Below, piece after piece: positions 17,014 through 22,328 of a DNA stretch of 39,990 nucleotides. Source of the stretch: Oscillospiraceae bacterium (GTDB taxonomy: Bacteria > Bacillota > Clostridia > Oscillospirales > Oscillospiraceae); contig CACYOR010000013.1 of NCBI GenBank assembly GCA_902775985.1, positions 1 through 39,990 on the forward strand, written 5' to 3'. Each line of letters opens with the position of its first letter. Position 1 is the first letter of the stretch. The notes beneath the pieces are model-generated. The model was not told the DNA's origin. It saw nothing but the letters and a program-made list of their open reading frames with translations, and made no database searches. The position numbers and the translations under genes were made by a program.

Positions 17014-18285
17014 GTGAAAGAGGCCTTTGAACGCTTTGACATGAAGCGGCCGCCGGTGCGGACAAAGTGGTATCTGCGTCCGCTGACGCTGCTGCTGAGT
17101 GCACCGGACACCTATAAGCATCATGCGATCATCCGCCGCCATGGAACGGAGGGATTAAAACCGCCGTATCTGATGTTGTGCAACCACAACGCCTTTCTGG
17201 ACTTCAAGGTTGCGACCCGGACGATCTATCCCCACCGTGCCAATTATGTTGTGGCGATCGACGGCTTTATCGGGCGCGAGGAGCTGCTGCGGAACGTCGG
17301 ATGTATCTGTAAGCGGAAGTTCACGAACGACATCACGCTGATCCGCCAGCTCAAGGCCGTCGTTGACAACGGCGACGTTGCGATGATCTACCCCGAGGCG
17401 CGCTACTCACTCTGCGGCACGACGGCGGTGCTGCCGGCCTCGCTCGGCAAGCTGTGCAAGCTCCTCAAGGTGCCAGTCGTGACGCTGATCTGCCATGGAC
17501 ACCATGTGAATTCACCGTTCTGGAATCTGCACGACCGCGGCGTCAAGCCGACGGAGGCGGACTTCACGCTGCTCTTCACGCCGGAAGAGCTGCGATCGAC
17601 ACCGGCAGACGAAATTAACCGCCGGATCGTCGAGGCGTTTCAATACGACGATTTCGCCTGGCAGAAGGAGCGTGGGATCCGCACGCCGTATGAGCGACGG
17701 GCGGAGGGGCTGCACAAGGTGCTCTATCAGTGCCCGCGCTGCGGAGAGGAGTTTCACATGAGCTCGTCCGGGACGACGCTGCGCTGTGAGGCGTGCGGTA
17801 AAAGCTGGACCATGTCGGAACTCGGCGAGCTGTCGGCCGACGAGGGCGAGACGGAGTTTTCCCACATTCCCGACTGGTATGAATGGGAGCGCCAAAACGT
17901 CCGCCGCGAGGTCGAGCAGGGAATCTATTCCAGCGGTGTATTGCCCGTGACGGTCGATACGCTGCCGAATGCAAAAAGGTTTATCCGTCTCGGAGAGGGG
18001 ACAATGGTGCACGACATGAACGGCTTTACCGTGCGGGGAACAGACGTGGACGGTGACCCCTTTGAAATGATCAAGCCGGTGCCGAGCCTGTATTCCTGCC
18101 ATATCGAGTATGAGTATCTCGGCAAGTTCGGGGACTGCGTGGATCTCAACACGTTGGAAGACACCTGGTATATCTATCCGCATGACTGCGTGTTTTCCGT
18201 GACCAAGATGGCGCTGGCGACAGAGGAGCTGTATTTTGCCCACCGCCGAGCGATCGGCCACCCCTGTCCACCGGGACTGGCGTGA
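17014..18285 (+). CDS. PlsC-like acyltransferase with zinc-ribbon and C-terminal domain
   Basis: A 423-residue protein whose first 200 residues resemble glycerolipid acyltransferases (LPLAT/PlsC): the HX4D motif is NHNAFLD (His58, Asp63), and PEARYSLCG matches the later substrate motif usually written PEGTRS. A zinc ribbon (CPRCGEEF then CEACGKSW, about 242-265) follows, then about 150 unassigned residues. It probably transfers acyl chains at the membrane, but the added zinc ribbon is unusual. The start is GTG at 17014 with a strong GAGGAGAGGGGG ribosome site. The gene abuts the mobile region: its stop at 18285 is directly followed by element-like sequence, and the recombinase frame runs antisense over its last 774 bases. 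Confidence 0.85.
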   Translation: MKEAFERFDMKRPPVRTKWYLRPLTLLLSAPDTYKHHAIIRRHGTEGLKPPYLMLCNHNAFLDFKVATRTIYPHRANYVVAIDGFIGREELLRNVGCICKRKFTNDITLIRQLKAVVDNGDVAMIYPEARYSLCGTTAVLPASLGKLCKLLKVPVVTLICHGHHVNSPFWNLHDRGVKPTEADFTLLFTPEELRSTPADEINRRIVEAFQYDDFAWQKERGIRTPYERRAEGLHKVLYQCPRCGEEFHMSSSGTTLRCEACGKSWTMSELGELSADEGETEFSHIPDWYEWERQNVRREVEQGIYSSGVLPVTVDTLPNAKRFIRLGEGTMVHDMNGFTVRGTDVDGDPFEMIKPVPSLYSCHIEYEYLGKFGDCVDLNTLEDTWYIYPHDCVFSVTKMALATEELYFAHRRAIGHPCPPGLA

Positions 18286-19962
18286 CAATGATAAGTACAG
18301 CATGGCCGCCCAAATGGGCGGCCATCTGGCATATTTGAAGGTGGGACTGCGACTCGCTACGCTCGCTGCATAAGTTCGCGTTAGCCAAATCAAAGATTTG
18401 GACGCTCTCTTATCGAACCATTGGATTCTCATCCATTGCCACCGGCACCAAAAGGCGGGGCAGCTAACAGCTGCCCCGCCTTTTGGTGCACCACGGCAAT
18501 CCAAATCCGAACCGGTATTGTTCTTTACGGCTTCTTTCACATCATCCAGGGTGATGGTTCTGGTGCCGTCCTTGTAGTTGAAGGTGAGAACCAGTTTATC
18601 ATCGTACAGGTAAATGGCGTTCACAAAGGTGTCAATCAGCATTTTGCGGTGGGACTGCTGGCGTACATCCAGCTTGCGGAATTTGTGGAGCCAGAAGGTG
18701 ACGAACTCCGGGCTGATTCTGGGCTTGGCAATCTTTTCGTTGGCAATCTTGATCTCCAATTCCTCCTTGGCAGCTTCCAGTTCCTCCAACCGGCTCTTGG
18801 TGGACTTGGTGAGAATGCCCTGCTGGATGGCGTTCAGAAGATTCTGGATGCCGGTTTCCGCTTCCCGGAGCTGCTGCTCATACAGGGGGAGGCTGGTGTT
18901 TTCCCTGTCCTGCAAGTCCATCACCATGGATACGATGGCTTCAATGGCTTTGTCGTCCATGACCACCTTCATCACTTCATTGACCACCAGATCCTCCAGC
19001 CATTGCTTGCGCACAGGCTTTTTCTTGCAGTCTGTCCGCTTCTTTTTCACGGACACACATTTGTAGTAGTGGTGAATGGTGCCGTTCCGGCTCTTGCCGC
19101 TTTCGCCGCAGAGGTAAGCGCCGCAGTAGCCGCAGAACAGTTTGGTGGTCAGCAGATAATCGTCCTCGGCTTTGTGACGGGCCGGGGCTTTTCTGTTTTG
19201 CGCCAGCTTCTCCTGGACCCGGTCAAACAAATCTTCCGGGACGATGGCAGGGATACCGTCTGGGATGATGATGTCCCGATATTTGTATTCTCCGATATAG
19301 CGGCGGTTGCTCAGCATGTGCTGAATGCTGTTGAAATTCAGCGGTTGACCACGGGTATTTCTGACGCCGCTGTCATTCAGCCAATCCCACAGCTCCTTCA
19401 TCGTCGCGCCCTTGTCGTATTTCTTGAACACGTCCAGAACAAAGGGAGCGGTCAGTGGGTCGATTTGAAAATGCTGTTCCTCATCAATCACATAACCGAT
19501 GGGAAGGGTGCCACCGTTGAACTTGCACTTCAGCGCATTTTCTTTTCTGCCACGGATGACCTTTTCAGACAGATCGGCGGAGTAATATTCCGCATAACCT
19601 TCCAAAACGGATTCCAGAATGATACCCTCCGCACCTTCCGAAATCACTTCCGTTGCGGACACCACTTTCACGCCGTTCCTCTTCAGCTGTGCTTTGTATC
19701 TGGCACTGTCGTAACGGTTTCTCGCAAACCTGTCCAGCTTCCAGACGATGACCATGTCAAACAGCTTCTTGCCGCTGTCTTTAATCATTTCCTGAAAATC
19801 CGGTCGGTTGTCCGTCTTTGCGGAATAGGCACGGTCAATATAGTGGCGCAGAATCGTGATGCCGTTCTTTTCGGCAAAGGCGGTGCATTCCCGAATCTGA
19901 CCTTCGATGGATTCCTCCCGCTGGCTGTCGGAGGAATAGCGGGCGTAAATGACAGCTTTCAT
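17512..19962 (-). CDS. Large serine recombinase (mobile-element integrase), frame open past its natural end
   Basis: The true protein is about the first 493 residues (19962 down to about 18484). It has a resolvase domain with catalytic Ser10 in IYARYSSDSQ and VWKLDRFARNR, a recombinase domain (about 150-260), a zinc-beta ribbon (CGYCGAYLCG to YYKC), a coiled coil (about 345-410) and the ending GSDLDCRGAP typical of these Clostridia enzymes. Such enzymes integrate and excise elements at att sites. No stop codon occurs there: the frame passes through a perfect hairpin (18445-18489), leaves the element and runs antisense to the acyltransferase until 17512. The extra 320 residues are almost certainly not native protein. 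The start overlaps the XRE gene stop by 4 bases, so the two are an operon. Confidence 0.85.
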   Translation of the reverse strand: MKAVIYARYSSDSQREESIEGQIRECTAFAEKNGITILRHYIDRAYSAKTDNRPDFQEMIKDSGKKLFDMVIVWKLDRFARNRYDSARYKAQLKRNGVKVVSATEVISEGAEGIILESVLEGYAEYYSADLSEKVIRGRKENALKCKFNGGTLPIGYVIDEEQHFQIDPLTAPFVLDVFKKYDKGATMKELWDWLNDSGVRNTRGQPLNFNSIQHMLSNRRYIGEYKYRDIIIPDGIPAIVPEDLFDRVQEKLAQNRKAPARHKAEDDYLLTTKLFCGYCGAYLCGESGKSRNGTIHHYYKCVSVKKKRTDCKKKPVRKQWLEDLVVNEVMKVVMDDKAIEAIVSMVMDLQDRENTSLPLYEQQLREAETGIQNLLNAIQQGILTKSTKSRLEELEAAKEELEIKIANEKIAKPRISPEFVTFWLHKFRKLDVRQQSHRKMLIDTFVNAIYLYDDKLVLTFNYKDGTRTITLDDVKEAVKNNTGSDLDCRGAPKGGAAVSCPAFWCRWQWMRIQWFDKRASKSLIWLTRTYAASVASRSPTFKYARWPPIWAAMLYLSLSRQSRWTGVADRSAVGKIQLLCRQRHLGHGKHAVMRIDIPGVFQRVEIHAVPELAEILILDMAGIQARHRLDHFKGVTVHVCSPHGKAVHVVHHCPLSETDKPFCIRQRIDRHGQYTAGIDSLLDLAADVLALPFIPVGNVGKLRLALVGRQLAEFRHGPAFTARLTAQRRPGRAHVKLLSAARALIEHLVQPLRPSLIRRADPTLLLPGEIVVLKRLDDPAVNFVCRCRSQLFRREEQREVRLRRLDAAVVQIPER
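18302..18325. terminator. Hairpin after the acyltransferase gene
   Basis: ATGGCCGCCC pairs perfectly with GGGCGGCCAT around AAAT. No T-run follows on the plus strand, so termination would be weak; it may instead protect the 3' end of the mRNA. Confidence 0.5.
18445..18489. terminator. Perfect 21-bp hairpin inside the recombinase frame, terminator-like on both strands
   Basis: The arms 18445-18465 and 18469-18489 are perfect complements with a 3-base loop AAC. The GC-rich core (GGCGGGGCAGCT) is followed by TTTT on either strand, the layout of a bidirectional terminator. It lies in the recombinase reading frame before any stop codon. Confidence 0.8.
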
Positions 19963-20315
19963 TTCTTTCCCTCCGTCATCATCTGAAACAGGGTTTCCTT
20001 CAACCGTTTGTTCATAGGGGAGCCTGGTTCAAAGCACATCTCGATAAAGTCCCGCAGTTCTGGAGCATCACGCTGTTTCATGATTCTGTTTTCGTAGAGT
20101 TTTCCTCTGGGGTCATCGCAGCGGGCAAAGATATAATCCATCGACACATCAAAGTAGTCTGCATACTTGCGCAGAAGCTCTACGGTTGGAGCAGCCTGCC
20201 CGTTTTCATAGCGGTTGATGCTGGACTGGTTGGAGCCAATCTCCTGTGCCAGCTTTGCCTGAGAGAGCCCAACGCTCTCCCGCAACACCCGCAGACGTTT
20301 TCCTAACTCTTTCAC
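19959..20315 (-). CDS. XRE-family HTH transcriptional regulator
   Basis: A 118-residue phage-repressor-like regulator. The helix-turn-helix is clear at residues 5-60: LGKRLRVLRESVGLSQAKLA, then EIGSNQSSINRYENGQAAPT and LLRKYADYFDVSMDYI. The rest (about 65-118) is a short helical tail that may mediate dimerisation. It probably represses its own promoter and so controls the recombinase, which overlaps its stop codon by 4 bases (ATGA). The start is GTG at 20315 with GGAGGTGA seven bases upstream. A near-consensus promoter and an 11-bp-spaced direct repeat lie just upstream. Confidence 0.93.
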   Translation of the reverse strand: MKELGKRLRVLRESVGLSQAKLAQEIGSNQSSINRYENGQAAPTVELLRKYADYFDVSMDYIFARCDDPRGKLYENRIMKQRDAPELRDFIEMCFEPGSPMNKRLKETLFQMMTEGKK

Positions 20316-20343
20316 TATCTCACCTCCAGCTTATTCTGGGTTT

Positions 20344-20378
20344 ACTATATCACGCACGCAACCCTAAGTCAACCCTAA
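20344..20378 (-). promoter_or_regulatory. Promoter and tandem operator of the XRE-recombinase operon
   Basis: On the minus strand TTGACT (20372-20367) and TATAGT (20349-20344) are 17 bases apart. The sequence TTAGGGTTG occurs twice, at 20378-20370 and 20367-20359, starting 11 bases apart, one helical turn, over the -35 and spacer. That is a natural binding site for the XRE protein, giving autorepression. Confidence 0.8.
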
Positions 20379-20439
20379 AATAGAATTACTGCGAAATGAA
20401 ATCGAATTCCGCATCAAATAAGCGCCCGCAGGGTGCGTA

Positions 20440-20580
20440 GCTCACAAGGAACTTGTGATTCAAAGGGCTTGGGAGATTTCCCAACAAGCAGAAAACGCAC
20501 AGATCCGCCGGAGCGGAAATGCGCGTTTTTCGCATATGGCGCGCCATAAGCATTGCTTGCGACTTTTGTCGCAGCAAGGT
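20440..20580. other. oriT-like hairpin-rich remnant of a mobilisation region
   Basis: Within 140 bases are several short hairpins: CACAAG-GAA-CTTGTG (20440s), TTGGGA-gatt-TCCCAA (about 20468-20483), TCCGC-CGGA-GCGGA, and a bulged 10-bp stem at 20553-20577 with TGCGAC-TTTT-GTCGCA. The GGGCTTGGGAGATTTCCCAA-type sequence resembles stretches upstream of MobA/MobL relaxase genes in Firmicute mobilisable elements. No relaxase is present here. This rests on remembered resemblance and is an inference. Confidence 0.45.
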
Positions 20581-20676
20581 TTGTGGCCACACATGCATTG
20601 CTTGCTGGTAGAAAATCCAGTCATTGAAATAGTTCCGTTTCGATGGTAATATTGATATGAGTTATCCCCTATACTG

Positions 20677-21213
20677 GTGAATCTGATGTCTGACTACCAA
20701 TACCAGCACGATATTTTCTTCCAGTACACCTTCGGCTCTACTGCATTTCTGGTGTATCTTGCGGTGGTGAATCTGGCGGATATCAGGATCAATTGGCAGC
20801 GTGTGACTGTCCTCGCAGCCGCGTTTATTGTCAGCGTGGCTTGCTTTTACAAGGTCGTGGTTCCAAAGGCAATCCATTATCCGGTTCAAGCTGTTCGCTA
20901 TTATGACTTCTATCAGAATATAAGGGATGCGCTATCAGAAATTCCGGATGGAGCTTCTGTGACTGCTACAACATTTTACACAACGTATCTGTCTCAACGG
21001 GAAATCCTATACGATGTGCGGTATTGCTCGCCGGAGCATATGCTGGAAACCCAGTATGTTGTTTTGAAAATATCTGCTGACAGCGATTTCAAAAAGTATG
21101 CAGTGAACGAAGAGGGCAATGGTTTTGAGAATCTGGTCAATCTGTTGGAGGAAAACGGCTATGAGCCATACATGTCAATTGAGGACCTACTTGTGATCTA
21201 CCGAAAGAAATAA
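20677..21213 (+). pseudogene. C-terminal fragment of a DUF2079 membrane protein
   Basis: The 178 readable residues match the C-terminal part of DUF2079 integral membrane proteins: LMSDYQYQHDIFFQYTFGST, two hydrophobic segments (about 15-33 and 42-62), then an outer domain ending LEENGYEPYMSIEDLLVIYRKK. Full-length family members have several hundred more residues with many membrane helices before this point. The frame upstream continues only about seven codons (to an in-frame TGA at 20653), where the sequence becomes the oriT-like region. The apparent GTG start has no ribosome site. The gene was probably cut when the mobile element rearranged. Confidence 0.75.
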
Positions 21214-21660
21214 GCTGGAATACCATTTCTCCCTAGATCATATCAAACCCTCTGCCATTTTACGCATTTAGACCCCCAAAAGCCGTTGCGGCGCAACCAC
21301 TTTTTTCCTCAATTTTGGGAGGGGTGATATCGGTATATTCGGAAGCCGAAAACGGGTTCTAAATGCGGAGAAAGCTCACCTGTCGACATCAGAAAGACAT
21401 TTTTCGAAGTGGACATACAATATCCTTATTTCAATAGAAATGCGGCGAAAAGTCATTGCAGTACAACGGCTTTTTCTCTAAAATGTCGACACCTGGCTGC
21501 AAGTTTTGTCCGCCCTCAATCAAGACGTAGAAGAATAGAAGCCGGATTTTCCGGTGGCGAGTACGATTCCCTTACTGCAATGAAATCGCAAGGAAAATCC
21601 ATTGTGATGCAAGCACTTTTCCACCGCTATTGTTCTACATCGCAACCACTTTCCAAGCTA
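21214..21660. other. Non-coding stretch in the mobile region, with one inverted-repeat unit
   Basis: No supported gene. The notable content is the inverted-repeat-bounded unit at 21263-21367 (listed separately) and the upstream flank of the promoter at 21661. An open frame at 21409-21687 overlaps that promoter and has no ribosome site. Confidence 0.5.
21263..21367. repeat. 105-bp unit with 10-bp inverted ends, copy 1
   Basis: The unit begins CGCATTTAGA (21263-21272) and ends with its exact complement TCTAAATGCG (21358-21367). It resembles the unit at 22104-22201 at both ends, sharing an AAAACGG..TTCTAAATGCG right end. No gene lies inside. Confidence 0.65.
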
Positions 21661-21688
21661 TTGACACTCACTCCCAATGTGATATAAT
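21661..21688 (+). promoter_or_regulatory. Perfect-consensus sigma-A promoter of the small mobile-element ORFs
   Basis: TTGACA (21661-21666) and TATAAT (21683-21688) both match consensus exactly, with a 16-base spacer. Transcription would start at about 21695, just before the hairpin leader. Confidence 0.85.
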
Positions 21689-21698
21689 ACACGCAAGC

Positions 21699-21747
21699 AA
21701 AATGCAGACGCCCATCAAGCCCATGGCTTGACAAGCGCCTGCATTTT
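21699..21747 (+). repeat. Hairpin leader repeat, copy 1
   Basis: A 49-base element: outer arms AAAATGCAG and CTGCATTTT, and an inner perfect stem TCAAGCC-CAT-GGCTTGA. A second copy at 39911-39958 keeps the outer arms and the fold but differs in the inner loop. It is the 5' leader of the transcript from 21661 and could act as an attenuator or structured RNA. Confidence 0.85.
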
Positions 21748-21768
21748 CCGTTTCTTGAGAAAGGAGCC

Positions 21769-21996
21769 ATGCCGTCAGCAACAGATTGTCCGTCCACCCA
21801 CAACTGCACCTTAAAAATTTCATACCGAACCGGAGGGAACAACCAGCTTGGGCCGCAGGAAAAAGCCAATCAACAATTCCGGTATTCCGCAACACGAAAT
21901 CGAGCACATTGCCCGGTGTATCCTCCCCGACATCCTCGCCTATTACGAAAGCGAAGAAGGCCAGCGGGAGTTCCGGGAATGGCAGGTTCAGCGTGA
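21769..21996 (+). CDS. Possible small leader ORF overlapping the 64-aa gene
   Basis: A 75-codon frame with an excellent ribosome site (GAAAGGAG six bases before ATG) directly after the hairpin leader. The first 25 residues (MPSATDCPSTHNCTLKISYR and onward) look protein-like with two cysteines, while the rest is arginine/proline-rich and overlaps the next gene in another frame, as shadow sequence does. It may be a short translated leader that couples to the TTG-started gene at 21848. I do not recognise it. Confidence 0.4.
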   Translation: MPSATDCPSTHNCTLKISYRTGGNNQLGPQEKANQQFRYSATRNRAHCPVYPPRHPRLLRKRRRPAGVPGMAGSA

Positions 21997-22042
21997 AGCA
22001 GGACAGACGGAAGGAAAGGAAGGGAAGGGGAAAAGTAAGTAA
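21848..22042 (+). CDS. Small recombinase-associated mobile-element protein (64 aa)
   Basis: A small basic protein beginning MGRRKKPINNSGIPQHEIEH and containing ILPDILAYYESEEGQREF. It resembles short unnamed proteins that I recall next to serine recombinases in Clostridia elements; the function is unknown. The start is TTG at 21848 with GGAGGG ten bases upstream. A helical core followed by a Lys/Glu-rich tail suggests a small nucleic-acid- or protein-binding factor, but that is a guess. It has its own strong promoter, hairpin leader and terminator, yet no recombinase follows here; the nearest lies 1.9 kb away on the other strand. Confidence 0.7.
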   Translation: MGRRKKPINNSGIPQHEIEHIARCILPDILAYYESEEGQREFREWQVQREAGQTEGKEGKGKSK

Positions 22043-22054
22043 TTGACCGAACAG

Positions 22055-22077
22055 GGTGCCGTCAGTTTGGCGGCACC
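22055..22077 (+). terminator. Terminator of the small mobile-element gene
   Basis: GGTGCCG (22055-22061) pairs with CGGCACC (22071-22077) and is followed by TTTTCT. Confidence 0.85.
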
Positions 22078-22103
22078 TTTTCTCATACAGCAGGCACCTC
22101 CGC

Positions 22104-22201
22104 TCACGCATTTAAGGGGCAAAAAAGCGGCTGACAGCAATGCTTTCTGGGCGCCTTTTTGATCAGGGAATACAATTAAAAACGGCCTTCTAAATGCGTG
22201 A
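22104..22201. repeat. 98-bp unit with 11-bp inverted ends, copy 2
   Basis: Begins TCACGCATTTA (22104-22114) and ends with its exact complement TAAATGCGTGA (22191-22201). Its ends and the AAAACGG..TTCTAAATGCG right flank match the unit at 21263-21367. The two units bracket the small ORF and its promoter. Confidence 0.65.
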
Positions 22202-22328
22202 ATTTTCCAAATCTGCCCCTCGTTCCATCCGTCATCCCCTTGATAGAATGAATGATTGGTAGGTCAGTATTTGATTAAGCAACCTGAATTTAGGGGCTCC
22301 TTATCATTGGCAATGGATTCATGGATTC

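Noticed and set aside
20386-20649. Small open frames across the hairpin-rich region
   Set aside because: They cross several hairpins, lack ribosome sites and are better explained as an oriT-like non-coding stretch.
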